A DNA stretch of 64,000 nt from Mycetocola_B reblochoni (GTDB lineage Bacteria; Actinomycetota; Actinomycetes; Actinomycetales; Microbacteriaceae). Positions within the stretch are counted from its first letter, which is position 1, and every line of letters begins with the position of its first letter. Below are positions 56,673 through 64,000 of the stretch, one piece after another. The DNA lies in assembly GCF_003667525.1 (NCBI RefSeq), contig NZ_RCUW01000001.1, positions 248,001 to 312,000 of the forward strand. Reading direction: 5' to 3'. Below the pieces are notes generated by a model that worked only from the letters and a program-made list of their open reading frames with translations, searched no databases and was not told the origin of the DNA. A program made the translations under genes and the position numbers.

Positions 56673-58433
56673 TCAGTTCTCCCTGAGCAGTGCGAGCCCC
56701 GTCGCCGAGCCGTCGAGCACGGCGACCGTGCGCTCCCGGCCCGTCGCCAGCTCGACCTCCCGGATCGCCCCGGACAGGTCGGAGACGTAGGCGCGGTGCG
56801 CCGCGGTGTCCAGCGCCAGGCCGATGGCCTCGTGGTAGCCGCGTGACAGCACGACCGGCCGCGCCCCCCGCTCGCCCTCGGCGGGGATCGGCGCCCGGTT
56901 CAGGGAGTTCCCGTCCGGCCCGGCTCCCCTGTCGGTCCAGTAGAGCATTCCCGCCTCCCCGTCGATCACGAGGTCGATGGGCTCGGGGAGCCCCTCCCAC
57001 AGCGTCTCGACGGAGGCCGGGTCGATCACGGCGTCGCCGGTCATGGCCAGCGGTGCACGGCGGATGCGCCCCTGCCCGGCCTTCGCGCCGCCCTTCTGGG
57101 TCCAGTACAGCTGACCGGCCGCGGGGTCGACGGCGATGCCGACGCACCACTCCTCGACCTCGCTCGGGCCGGTGCCGGTGGTGTCGAGCAGGCGTGTCAG
57201 CCCGCTGCCGTCCGCCTCGCAGCGGTACAGGCCCCTTCCCTCGCGGTCGGACCAGTAGAGCCGACCGGTGCCCGCGTCGCGCGCCAGCTGCTTGCCCGTC
57301 GTGAAACTGCCGCGGGAGACGAGCACTCCCGGTTCGCCGCCGCCCAGGCCGATCCACTGCAGTGAGCCGTTGCGCCGGGTGAAGGCGGGCTCACCGCCTC
57401 CCACGGGTTCGGCGTCCGGCTCCCCCATCAGGGTGAAGACGATGCGGCCGCCGTCCTCGTCGACGACCAGGCCGTCGGGCGCCTCGCCGAGGCCGCTGAC
57501 GAGCTCGCGCACGCCGCCGTCGGCGGTGTCGATGCGGACGACGCAGCCGCGGGCGATGTCCAGGCCGTACAGCACGGGCGTGGCGGACTGCGCGTGCACG
57601 GCCTCACGGACCGCCGTCGTGATCCGGTCGCGACGGGCGGCGCGGGCGGCATAGCTGTCCGCCGTGCCGTAGCGGGCCTCCACGTCGTCGGCCACTGCGG
57701 CCAGCGCCGCGGGGTCGCGGGAGGGCCGCTGCAGTTCGATGTCGTCGAGCGCGGCGCCGACGTGCTCCATCAGGTGCCGGATCCCGCCGGGGCCGCCGCC
57801 GAGGTGGGAGGCCTCGAATACCCCGATCGAGGCCCAGCGCAGGCCGAGCGACTCCCGGACGATCGTGTCGAAGGCCCCGGCGTCGACGATGCCCTGCTGC
57901 ACCAGCCACTGCGCCTCGTCGAGCACGGCCTTCTGCACCCTGTTGCCCACGAAGCCGGGGATCTCGGCGTTCAGCGCGACCGGCACCCGCCCGAGCGAAC
58001 GGTAGATCCGTTCGACCCTGTCCACGACGGCCGGGTCGGTGAGCGGGCCCGGCACGATCTCGACGAGCGGCATGACGCGGGGAGGGTTGTACGGGTGCCC
58101 GACGACGATCTGCGCGGCGCGCGGGTTGCCCTCGGCGAGCAGCGAGGGCAGCAGCGAGGACGTGGACGAGGCGATGATCGCACCGTCGCCCGCCGACGCG
58201 GCGATCGCGGCGAGGAGCTCGCGCTTGACGTCCAGGCGCTCGGGCCCGTTCTCCTGGACGAGGTCCGCGCCGCGCACGGCGTCTTCGAGTGTCTCGACCC
58301 TGGCGTCCGCGAGGCCGTGCGGCAGGGGGCTGTCCGCGGGATCGTAGATGGCCACGTCCCAGCCGGCCTCGCGGAACAGCTCCGCCCAGGACAGGCCGAT
58401 GACGCCGGCTCCGATGATGGCTGCGCGCATCAT
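56673..58433 (-). CDS. Fusion: 3-hydroxyacyl-CoA/L-gulonate-type dehydrogenase plus YWTD beta-propeller
   Basis: 586 residues. Residues 1-280 are a 3-hydroxyacyl-CoA-dehydrogenase-superfamily enzyme: MMRAAIIGAGVIGLSWAELF, NGPERLDVK, IIASSTSSLLPS, the hallmark GHPYNPPRVMPLVEIVPG and IPGFVGNRVQKAVLDEAQWL. The HP-NPP motif is shared by carnitine dehydrogenase, L-gulonate dehydrogenase and hydroxyacyl-CoA dehydrogenases. Residues 285-586 form a six-bladed propeller with YWTD-type repeats (LYWSDREG, LYWTQKGG, LYWTDRGAG), like LDL-receptor or SMP-30-related lactonase domains. The ATG overlaps the TetR stop by four bases. A dehydrogenase and a lactonase-like propeller in one chain would suit a sugar-acid or hydroxy-acid pathway. 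Confidence 0.8.
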   Translation of the reverse strand: MMRAAIIGAGVIGLSWAELFREAGWDVAIYDPADSPLPHGLADARVETLEDAVRGADLVQENGPERLDVKRELLAAIAASAGDGAIIASSTSSLLPSLLAEGNPRAAQIVVGHPYNPPRVMPLVEIVPGPLTDPAVVDRVERIYRSLGRVPVALNAEIPGFVGNRVQKAVLDEAQWLVQQGIVDAGAFDTIVRESLGLRWASIGVFEASHLGGGPGGIRHLMEHVGAALDDIELQRPSRDPAALAAVADDVEARYGTADSYAARAARRDRITTAVREAVHAQSATPVLYGLDIARGCVVRIDTADGGVRELVSGLGEAPDGLVVDEDGGRIVFTLMGEPDAEPVGGGEPAFTRRNGSLQWIGLGGGEPGVLVSRGSFTTGKQLARDAGTGRLYWSDREGRGLYRCEADGSGLTRLLDTTGTGPSEVEEWCVGIAVDPAAGQLYWTQKGGAKAGQGRIRRAPLAMTGDAVIDPASVETLWEGLPEPIDLVIDGEAGMLYWTDRGAGPDGNSLNRAPIPAEGERGARPVVLSRGYHEAIGLALDTAAHRAYVSDLSGAIREVELATGRERTVAVLDGSATGLALLREN

Positions 58434-59107
58434 GACTCCTTCGATGGTGTGTGTCGGGACGGCGATGCGTCCGACGGCGGGGCGGCGCGGACGGCGCCGT
58501 CGATGAGGACGCCGCGGAAGGCGGCGATGAGGGTGTCGCGGCGCAACCGTTCGGCGTCGCGGACGAGCGGCCCCTGCAGCACCGCGCCGACGTGGGCGGC
58601 GATGACGATGCGGGTGGCCTCCTCGGCGTCCGGGTGCAGCGTCGCGCCCGTCCGCTCCGCGGCGGCGGCGATCAGCGGCGTCATCCGCTCGCGGAACGCC
58701 TCTGCGTGGGCCCGCATGGTCTCGGCGAGCACGGGATCGGTCGTCGCCTTGAGTGCGAACATGGCGCGGAGCGCGTACCACTGCCGGTCGGCCGGGATCG
58801 CGTGCAGGAGCTCGTCGGCGACCTCGGGCACGCTCGTCGACGTGGGCGAGCCGAGCTCGGCCCCGATGCCGTCGAGCAGGTCCCTCGTCTTCGACTCGTA
58901 CAGCGCGAAGAAGACGTCCTCGACGGAGCGGAAGTTGGAGTAGAACGCGCCCCGGGTGAAGCCGGCCTCGCGGCAGATCTCGTCGATGGGGACGGCCGTG
59001 GTCCCCGCGTCGAGGAACAATCGGCCGGCGGCGTCGAGCAGGGCCGCCCGCGTCCTCGCCCTGGCGCGGAGCGGTGCCGCCTCGCGGTCGTTCGTTTGCT
59101 CGCTCAC
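58430..59107 (-). CDS. TetR-family regulator of divergent dehydrogenases
   Basis: 225 residues. Helix-turn-helix: ALLDAAGRLFLDAGTTAVPIDEICREAGFTRGAFYSNFRSVEDVFFAL read across segments, with the common TRGAFYSNF recognition helix. The ligand domain is all-helical. GTG 59107 has GAGGGGG upstream and starts VSEQTNDREA. It is the first gene of a leftward unit with the fused dehydrogenase and is divergent from another hydroxyacyl-CoA-type dehydrogenase. A perfect 17-bp palindrome lies in between. Confidence 0.87.
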   Translation of the reverse strand: MSEQTNDREAAPLRARARTRAALLDAAGRLFLDAGTTAVPIDEICREAGFTRGAFYSNFRSVEDVFFALYESKTRDLLDGIGAELGSPTSTSVPEVADELLHAIPADRQWYALRAMFALKATTDPVLAETMRAHAEAFRERMTPLIAAAAERTGATLHPDAEEATRIVIAAHVGAVLQGPLVRDAERLRRDTLIAAFRGVLIDGAVRAAPPSDASPSRHTPSKES

Positions 59108-59144
59108 GGTGCCCCCTCGACGGGATTCGGATGCATAATGAATT

Positions 59145-59161
59145 CGATACAAATTGTATCG
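59145..59161. promoter_or_regulatory. TetR operator CGATACAA-A-TTGTATCG
   Basis: A perfect 17-bp palindrome with 8-bp arms in the 93-bp gap between the divergent TetR (59107) and dehydrogenase (59201) genes. Its size, symmetry and AT-rich composition are typical of TetR/FabR-type sites. It should control both transcripts. Confidence 0.8.
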
Positions 59162-59200
59162 CTTCGTGCAGCGGGTTCAACCCGCAGGAGGAAGGACGCC

Positions 59201-60073
59201 ATGCAGTACACAGTCCCGGCCACCGCGGCCGACCGGCCCATCGTCGTCGTCGGAGCCGGCACACTCGGCCGCCGGATCGCCGCCGTCTTCGCCGCGGGCG
59301 GGTCGGACGTGCGCATCGCCGACCTGCAGCAGCCGCAGCGCGACGACGCGCTCGCCTACGTGGCCGAGACGACGCCCCAGCTGCGCGAACGCCTGGGGGA
59401 CGCCGCGCCCGCGGCCGCCGGCCGGGTCACCGCGACCGCCGACGTCGTCGACGCCCTGCCCGGCGCCTGGCTCATCGTCGAGGCCGTCCCGGAACGCCTG
59501 GACATCAAGCGCCCGCTGTTCGGTACCCTCGACCGCGAGGCCGACGAGGACGCCCTGCTGGCGACCAACTCGTCGTCCTACGCCTCCCGCCTCGTCATCG
59601 ACGAGGTCGACCACCCGGAGCGGGTCTTCAACATGCACTTCGCCATGCCGCCGGCCTCGATGGCGGTCGAGCTGATGAGCGACGGCTCCACCAGCGAGGG
59701 CCTGCTCGACGCGGTCGCCGCGGAGCTGCGCCGCTTCGGCCTGCTGCCGTTCATCGCCCACGCCGAGAGCACGGGCTTCATCTTCAACCGCATCTGGGCG
59801 GCCATCAAGCGCGAGTCGCTCGAGGTCGTCGCCAGCGGCGTGAGCACCCCCGAGGACGTGGACGCCATCATGCGGGCGAACATGGGTATCGCGGCGGGGC
59901 CGTTCGCCCTGATGGACCAGGTCGGGCTGGACATCGTGCTCGACATCGAGGAGCACTACGCGGCCGAGAACCCCGCCCTGCCGGCCGGCCCGCGCGAGCT
60001 GCTGCACCGCTACGTCGACGCGGGCAAGCTCGGTCGCAAGACCGGCGAGGGCTTCTACCGTTACGAGAGCTGA
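59201..60073 (+). CDS. 3-hydroxyacyl-CoA dehydrogenase-family protein
   Basis: 290 residues. It has VVVGAGTLGRRIAAVFAAGG with DLQQ (Asp, NAD), EAVPERLDIKRPLF, LLATNSSSYASRLV, and the active-site FNMHFAMPPASMAVELM, where the usual His-F-x-x-P is kept. It continues STGFIFNRIWAAIKRESLEV with the Asn of the dyad, and AGPFALMDQVGLDIVLDI, then the C-terminal GRKTGEGFYRY signature. This matches the 3-hydroxybutyryl-CoA dehydrogenase fold. It is divergent from the TetR that also precedes the fused dehydrogenase, so two related dehydrogenases appear to be co-regulated. Its last 13 bases overlap the convergent hydrolase gene. Confidence 0.87.
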   Translation: MQYTVPATAADRPIVVVGAGTLGRRIAAVFAAGGSDVRIADLQQPQRDDALAYVAETTPQLRERLGDAAPAAAGRVTATADVVDALPGAWLIVEAVPERLDIKRPLFGTLDREADEDALLATNSSSYASRLVIDEVDHPERVFNMHFAMPPASMAVELMSDGSTSEGLLDAVAAELRRFGLLPFIAHAESTGFIFNRIWAAIKRESLEVVASGVSTPEDVDAIMRANMGIAAGPFALMDQVGLDIVLDIEEHYAAENPALPAGPRELLHRYVDAGKLGRKTGEGFYRYES

Positions 60074-60960
60074 GGCCCGCGGGCGGGCGCGCTCGCGTCC
60101 GCCCCTCCCCACCCCCGGTCCACCCACGCGCGCACGGCCGCCGACACGGCGGAGGGCGCCTCCCAGGGGGACAGGTGCCCGACACCGTCCAGGACGACGA
60201 CCTCCGGGCGCCGCGGCAGCAGCGACTGGAGTTCGTACGCCTGCCCGAGCGGGATCCAGGGGTCGTCCCGCCCCCAGCCGATGCGTGTCGGGCACCGCAC
60301 ACGACCGAGGCTCTCGGCCACCGGCCGGGTGTCGTCGGGGGAGAGCGAGGCGATCTGCGCGTAGAACGCCCGCTGACCGGCTCCGCCCAGCCAGGGAGCC
60401 GCGAGCGTGTCCGCATCCGCGGCCGGCAGGCCACCCGGAACGGCGCCCGCGATGTACTCGCGCAGGAGTGCCCGGTGCAGGGCCGAGGGCAGCCGCGTGA
60501 ACACGTCCGCGTGCTCCGCGACGAGCCGGAAGAACGGCGACCCCCACGGGTCGAGGGTGACGACGTCCCACAGGAACAGGTCCGCGTAGTCGACGCCGCC
60601 GAGCAGGTGCGCCCCCAGCGCCACGGCGCCCCCGATGTCGTGGGCGACCACGTGCGGACTCCGCAGGCCCCAGGTCTGCAGCAGCGCGGCCAGCCGGGCG
60701 GACTGCACCGGCAGCGCGGTCGCAACGCCCGGCCCCGTGTCCGACTCGCCGTAGCCCGGCATGTCCCAGAGGAAGACCCGGTGATCGTGTGAGAGCTCGC
60801 GCGCCACGTCCGCCCACACCGCCGAGGACCACGGCGTCCCGTGGCAGAGCACGACGTCGCCGACCGCCGAACACGCCGGCTCCATCACCCAGGTGGCGAT
60901 GGCGACCCCGTCGATTCGGATCCGTCGTGGCTCGGCGCTCAGCGCCCCGTGTGTCAGCAT
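60061..60960 (-). CDS. Alpha/beta hydrolase, haloalkane dehalogenase/epoxide hydrolase-like
   Basis: 299 residues. It shows VVLCHGTPWSSAVW (oxyanion HGTP), FLWDMPGYGESDTG, and the nucleophile elbow VVAHDIGGAVALG, in which Asp rather than Ser is the nucleophile. Late elements are PTRIGWGRDDPWIPL with an acid and GVGHLSPWEAP with the His. Asp nucleophiles are used by haloalkane dehalogenases, epoxide hydrolases and fluoroacetate dehalogenases. Divergent from a MerR regulator across a 20-bp palindrome, so the pair likely forms a small inducible detoxification unit. Confidence 0.87.
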   Translation of the reverse strand: MLTHGALSAEPRRIRIDGVAIATWVMEPACSAVGDVVLCHGTPWSSAVWADVARELSHDHRVFLWDMPGYGESDTGPGVATALPVQSARLAALLQTWGLRSPHVVAHDIGGAVALGAHLLGGVDYADLFLWDVVTLDPWGSPFFRLVAEHADVFTRLPSALHRALLREYIAGAVPGGLPAADADTLAAPWLGGAGQRAFYAQIASLSPDDTRPVAESLGRVRCPTRIGWGRDDPWIPLGQAYELQSLLPRRPEVVVLDGVGHLSPWEAPSAVSAAVRAWVDRGWGGADASAPARGPQLS

Positions 60961-60974
60961 GGGGCCACGCTAAA

Positions 60975-60994
60975 ACTTCAGGTCGACCTGAAGT
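60975..60994. promoter_or_regulatory. MerR operator ACTTCAGGTC-GACCTGAAGT
   Basis: A perfect 20-bp palindrome without spacer lies 14 bp from the hydrolase start and 16 bp from the MerR start. MerR-family activators bind such long palindromes between -35 and -10 elements; one site can serve both divergent genes. Confidence 0.8.
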
Positions 60995-61010
60995 CAAGGG
61001 AGCGAGACAC

Positions 61011-61409
61011 ATGAGAATCGGCGAAGCGGCTCGACGGGTGGGCGTCGACGCCCATGTGCTGCGGCACTGGCACGACACGGGCGTCGTCGTCGCCGATCGC
61101 TCCGCCGCGGGTCATCGCCTCTATACCGACGAGCACATCGTCCGCCTGACGACGGTGCTCGCCTGCCAGGAGGTCGGCCTGAGCCTGCCGGAGATCCGCA
61201 CCGTGCTCCACCGCGGCGAGACGGGGCGCCGGGAGACGATCAATCGGCGACTGGCGCGGATCCGTGCACAGCGCGCGCGGCTCGACGAAGCGGAGAGCTT
61301 CCTCCAGCACGTCGTCGACTGCACACACGACCTGCTGACGCGCTGTCCCGACTGCACGCGATACGCCGGGACGGCGCCGGAGCAGACCATGCCGTTCCCC
61401 CGCCGGTGA
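61011..61409 (+). CDS. MerR-family transcriptional regulator
   Basis: 132 residues. The N-terminal MRIGEAARRVGVDAHVLRHW helix-turn-helix and GHRLYTDEHIVRL wing are classical. A dimerisation helix (RRLARIRAQRARLDEAESFL) follows, then a short effector part with Cys104, Cys112 and Cys115 (DCTHDLLTRCPDC). The cysteines could bind metal or sense oxidants or electrophiles. ATG 61011 follows GGGAGCGAG. Divergent from the Asp-nucleophile hydrolase, with a perfect 20-bp palindrome between. Confidence 0.88.
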   Translation: MRIGEAARRVGVDAHVLRHWHDTGVVVADRSAAGHRLYTDEHIVRLTTVLACQEVGLSLPEIRTVLHRGETGRRETINRRLARIRAQRARLDEAESFLQHVVDCTHDLLTRCPDCTRYAGTAPEQTMPFPRR

Positions 61410-61509
61410 CGACCGGACGGCTCCTCGGCTGAGCGCGCTCCTGCGACGGCGGTGTTCACCTCTGGCGACCGCAGAGTTCGCCCTCTGAGGCCCGCGGGGA
61501 TCGCCCGCG

Positions 61510-62832
61510 CTACGCCGTCGCGGTCGCGGCGGCACGCGCGGCCGCGGGCGCGGCCGCCAGGATCTGCTCGATCGCGGCGTCGTCGTGCGCGGCGGTGAGG
61601 AACCAGGCCTCGAACACGCTCGGCGGCAGGGCCACGCCCGCGTCGAGGAAGGCGTGGAAGAACGGGCCGTAGCGGAAGGCGTCCTGGTCCTGGACCTCGG
61701 CGTAGGTGCGAGGCGACTCCGCCCGGAACGCGATCGAGAACAGGTTGCCCGCCCACTGCACCGAGTGCGCGACGCCCTCGGCATCCAGCGCAGCCGACAC
61801 GCCCTCGGCGACCCGGCGCGCGGCCGCGTCGATGTGCGCGTAGACCTCCGGCGTGGCCCGCTCCAGCGTGGCGATACCGGCGGCGACGGCGACCGGGTTC
61901 CCCGACAGCGTGCCTGCCTGGTAGACGGGGCCGAGCGGAGCCAGGTGGTCCATGATCTCGGCCCGGCCTCCGAGCGCCGCGATCGGCATCCCTCCGCCGA
62001 TGACCTTGCCGAAGGTGAACAGGTCCGGCTGGTAGAGCCCGTCGCGCTCGACGGACAGCCCCCAGTAGCCGGCCGGGTGCACGCGGAAGCCGGTCAGCAC
62101 CTCGTCGAGGATGACAAGCGCACCGTGTTCGTGCGCGATCTCGACCAGCGCCCGGTTGAAGCCCGGCTCCGGCTCGACGACGCCCATGTTCGCCGCCGCC
62201 GCCTCGACGATGACGGCGGCGATGTTGTCACCGTGCTCCGCGAAGACCGTGCGCACGGCACCGAGGTCGTTGTAGTCGATGACGAGCGTCTGCGCCGCGG
62301 TGGCGGCCGTCACACCGGCGGAGCCGGGAAGGGCCAGCGTGGCGATGCCGGAGCCGGCGGCGGCGAGCAGCCCGTCCGAGTGGCCGTGGTAGTGCCCGGC
62401 GAACTTGACCAGCAGCTCACGGCCGGTCGCCCCGCGCGCCAGCCGGATGGCGCTCATCGTCGCCTCCGTCCCGGTCGACACCAGGCGCAGCTTCTCGATC
62501 GGGTTCACGCCCGCGGCACTCACGCGCGAGCGGATCAGCTCGGCCAGCACCGTCTCGCTCGGCGTCGAGGCGCCGAAGCTCAGCCCGCGCGCGGCCGCCT
62601 CCTGCACCGCGGCGACGACGTGCGGCTCGGCGTGCCCGAGCAGCGCCGGACCCCACGAGGCGACGAGGTCGACATACACGTTGCCCTCCGCGTCGGTCAC
62701 CCGCGGGCCGGAGGCGGACACGAGGAAGCGCGGCGTGCCGCCCACGGATCCGTAGGCGCGCACGGGCGAGTTCACCCCGCCGGGGATCGACGCGCGGGCG
62801 GCGGTGAAGAGGTCGTCGTTGCTTGTGGTCAC
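61510..62832 (-). CDS. hemL: Glutamate-1-semialdehyde 2,1-aminomutase
   Basis: 440-residue PLP enzyme converting glutamate-1-semialdehyde into 5-aminolevulinate for tetrapyrrole synthesis by the C5 pathway. Diagnostic segments are SIPGGVNSPVRAYGSVGGTP, STGTEATMSAIRLARGATGR, FAGHYHGHSDGLL, LVILDEVLTGFRV and the PLP-lysine motif FTFGKVIGGGMPIAALGG, followed by GTLSGNPVAVAAG. GTG 62832 is the start. It follows hemB by 89 nt on the same strand, a usual order in actinobacterial hem clusters. Confidence 0.96.
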   Translation of the reverse strand: MTTSNDDLFTAARASIPGGVNSPVRAYGSVGGTPRFLVSASGPRVTDAEGNVYVDLVASWGPALLGHAEPHVVAAVQEAAARGLSFGASTPSETVLAELIRSRVSAAGVNPIEKLRLVSTGTEATMSAIRLARGATGRELLVKFAGHYHGHSDGLLAAAGSGIATLALPGSAGVTAATAAQTLVIDYNDLGAVRTVFAEHGDNIAAVIVEAAAANMGVVEPEPGFNRALVEIAHEHGALVILDEVLTGFRVHPAGYWGLSVERDGLYQPDLFTFGKVIGGGMPIAALGGRAEIMDHLAPLGPVYQAGTLSGNPVAVAAGIATLERATPEVYAHIDAAARRVAEGVSAALDAEGVAHSVQWAGNLFSIAFRAESPRTYAEVQDQDAFRYGPFFHAFLDAGVALPPSVFEAWFLTAAHDDAAIEQILAAAPAAARAAATATA

Positions 62833-62921
62833 GGTGGTGCTCCTCGTGCTCTGTCGGATGGGTTCGGGCGGGCAGCGGGCGGCCGTATGCCGGATGGGTC
62901 AGACGCCCGGCGCGGCCAGGC

Positions 62922-63896
62922 TCAGCGCAGCCGCGTGGCGACCTCGACGGCCGCATACGTCAGGATCGCGTCAGCCCCGGCACGCTTGATGCCGATCAGC
63001 GCCTCGTCGATGGCGCGCTCGCGGTCGATCCAGCCGTTCGCGGCGGCGGCCTCGATCATCGCGTACTCCCCCGACACCTGGTACGCCCACACCGGGAGCT
63101 CGCTCGCGGCGGACACGTCGGCGAGCACGTCGAGGTAGCTCATCGCCGGCTTCACCATGAGCACGTCGGCGCCCTCGGCGGCGTCCAGCGTCGCCTCGCG
63201 CAGCCCCTCGCGCCGGTTGCCCGGGTCCATCTGGTAGCTGCGCCTGTCGCCGGACAGCTGCGAGTCGACGGCGTCGCGGAACGGCCCGTAGAACGCCGAG
63301 GCGTACTTCGCCGAGTAGGCCAGGATCGACACGTCCTCGAAGCCGTGGCTGTCGAGCGCGTCGCGGATGACGCCGACCTGGCCGTCCATCATCCCGCTCG
63401 GCGCCACCATGTGCGCCCCCGCGCGCGCCTGGGCGACCGCCATGTCGTAGTACCTGGCCAGGCTCGCGTCGTTGTCGACCCTGCCGTGCTCGTCGAGGAC
63501 GCCGCAGTGGCCGTGGTCGGTGAACTCGTCCAGGCACAGATCGGTCTGGATGACCAACGCGTCGCCGAGCTCCGCACGCAGCAGAGCGGTCGCGACGTTG
63601 AGGATGCCGTGCTCGTCGGTGGCCCCGGTGCCCTCCGCGTCGCGGACCGCGGGGACGCCGAACAGGTTGAGCCCGCCGATGCCGGCCTCCGCCGCCTCGA
63701 CGGCCGCGCGCCGGAGCGAGTCGAGGTCGTGCTGGACGACGCCGGGCATCGAGGCGATCGGCAGCGGCCCGTCGATGCCCTCGCGCACGAACATCGGCAG
63801 GATCAGCTCGGCCGGGTGCAGCCGCGTCTCGGAGACGAGACGGCGCATGGCGGGGGTGGTGCGGAGACGGCGGGGACGGTCGACGGGGAAGCTCAC
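62922..63896 (-). CDS. hemB: Porphobilinogen synthase (5-aminolevulinate dehydratase)
   Basis: 324-residue enzyme that condenses two 5-aminolevulinate molecules to porphobilinogen. It shows RRLVSETRLHPAELILPMFV, the metal-binding loop QTDLCLDEFTDHGHCG, which has two Cys where zinc-dependent forms have three, one Schiff-base Lys in YSAKYASAFYGPFRDA and the other in VLMVKPAMSYLD. The reduced Cys set suggests a magnesium-type or mixed metal site. GTG 63896 starts VSFPVDRPRRLR. Upstream hem genes would lie beyond the right edge. Confidence 0.96.
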   Translation of the reverse strand: MSFPVDRPRRLRTTPAMRRLVSETRLHPAELILPMFVREGIDGPLPIASMPGVVQHDLDSLRRAAVEAAEAGIGGLNLFGVPAVRDAEGTGATDEHGILNVATALLRAELGDALVIQTDLCLDEFTDHGHCGVLDEHGRVDNDASLARYYDMAVAQARAGAHMVAPSGMMDGQVGVIRDALDSHGFEDVSILAYSAKYASAFYGPFRDAVDSQLSGDRRSYQMDPGNRREGLREATLDAAEGADVLMVKPAMSYLDVLADVSAASELPVWAYQVSGEYAMIEAAAANGWIDRERAIDEALIGIKRAGADAILTYAAVEVATRLR

Positions 63897-63960
63897 CCGT
63901 CCAGCCTACGCTCCCCCTCCGGCGCCTCCTCGTCACCGAATCGTCGGAGGAATACGGAAT

Positions 63961-63979
63961 ACTGTCGGTGACCGACAGT
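63961..63979. promoter_or_regulatory. Perfect 19-bp palindrome ACTGTCGGT-G-ACCGACAGT near the right edge
   Basis: Nine-base perfect arms around one central base lie 65 bp upstream of hemB, in a patch that also holds an AT-rich GGAATACGGAATACTG stretch. It resembles a TetR-type operator. It could regulate hemB-hemL or, more likely, a divergent gene whose start is outside the window. Confidence 0.6.
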
Positions 63980-64000
63980 TCTACCCAGAGCGCTCTGTGC

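Noticed and set aside
56673..59264. 863-codon frame extending the dehydrogenase-propeller protein into the tetR gene
   Set aside because: The extension is the out-of-frame reading of tetR. The ATG at 58433 couples to the tetR stop and starts the Rossmann motif.
59177..61078. Minus-strand frame of 633 codons across two genes
   Set aside because: Runs antisense to the 3-hydroxyacyl-CoA dehydrogenase and out of frame with the hydrolase; no protein character.
1..64000. tRNA genes, rRNA genes, insertion sequences, prophage, integrase
   Set aside because: None was seen. No transposase or integrase protein is encoded, and no cloverleaf with a CCA-adjacent acceptor stem was recognised by eye; a dedicated tRNA scan would be decisive.

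Overview
This is a high-GC (about 70% or more by eye), gene-dense chromosomal segment of an actinobacterium, probably a Micrococcales-type soil or surface organism. The grounds are the strong GC bias at third codon positions, many 4-nt ATGA/GTGA gene overlaps, GTG starts, the crowd of TetR/MarR/SorC/PucR/Lrp/ArsR/MerR regulators, a sortase-type LADTG anchor and actinobacterial-style proteins throughout. I found no rRNA, tRNA, CRISPR array, insertion sequence or prophage. The left edge cuts a PutA-like proline dehydrogenase gene. The right edge carries hemL and hemB.

Layout. 1-5550: housekeeping and catabolic genes on the minus strand (DNA glycosylase, thioesterase, VOC protein, then an HSD10/enoyl-CoA hydratase/HSDL2-like operon). 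6035-17537: mostly plus strand: a catalytically degenerate M23 protein, tRNA hydroxylase trhO, a SulP transporter, lactate dehydrogenase, a YhdH-type reductase, a lysine/alanine/proline-repeat protein, a MarR/MFS efflux pair, Ohr, and a TetR/SDR pair. 17530-28224: nitrogen-compound uptake and breakdown: a tandem Lrp/AsnC regulator facing AbgT plus an M20 amidohydrolase, then a four-gene NMT1/THI5-type ABC importer with an amidohydrolase, divergent from an adenine deaminase and a PPC/DUF296 gene. 28281-34192: an apparent erythritol/threitol-type polyol operon (EltD-like dehydrogenase, RbtT/DalT/CsbX-type permease, DhaK-DhaL kinase, two DthD-like SDRs). 41253-43779: a SorC regulator and an FGGY sugar kinase that would fit the same catabolism.

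The most striking element is 34593-41125, a tightly coupled nine-gene plus-strand cassette lying between the polyol operon and the SorC/FGGY genes, behind an AT-rich leader. Two overlapping small genes encode Ala/Gly/Val-rich peptides sharing a P-[IV]-MATPA motif. After a strong hairpin come an HTTM (SdpB/vitamin-K-carboxylase-like) membrane protein, an alpha/beta hydrolase, a membrane-anchored protein with a WRFFAPKP motif (SdpA/DUF5819-like), a methyltransferase, a 60-residue two-helix membrane protein, a peptide-type ABC exporter and an M23 peptidase. I read this as a two-peptide bacteriocin/RiPP system of a kind I do not recognise. The degenerate M23 protein at 6035-6973 is a paralogue of its last gene.

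A second unusual system is at 53372-56106: a secreted, LADTG-anchored cohesin-domain protein followed by a secreted amidase carrying an N-terminal dockerin-like pair of calcium loops. This would be a minimal wall-anchored cohesin-dockerin display of an amidase. Other points of interest are an in-frame GNAT-SDR fusion with an internal start signal, a dehydrogenase-beta-propeller fusion, a gene-conversion tract between adjacent SDR paralogues, heptamer and nonamer tandem repeats, and a series of clean palindromic operators beside their regulators.
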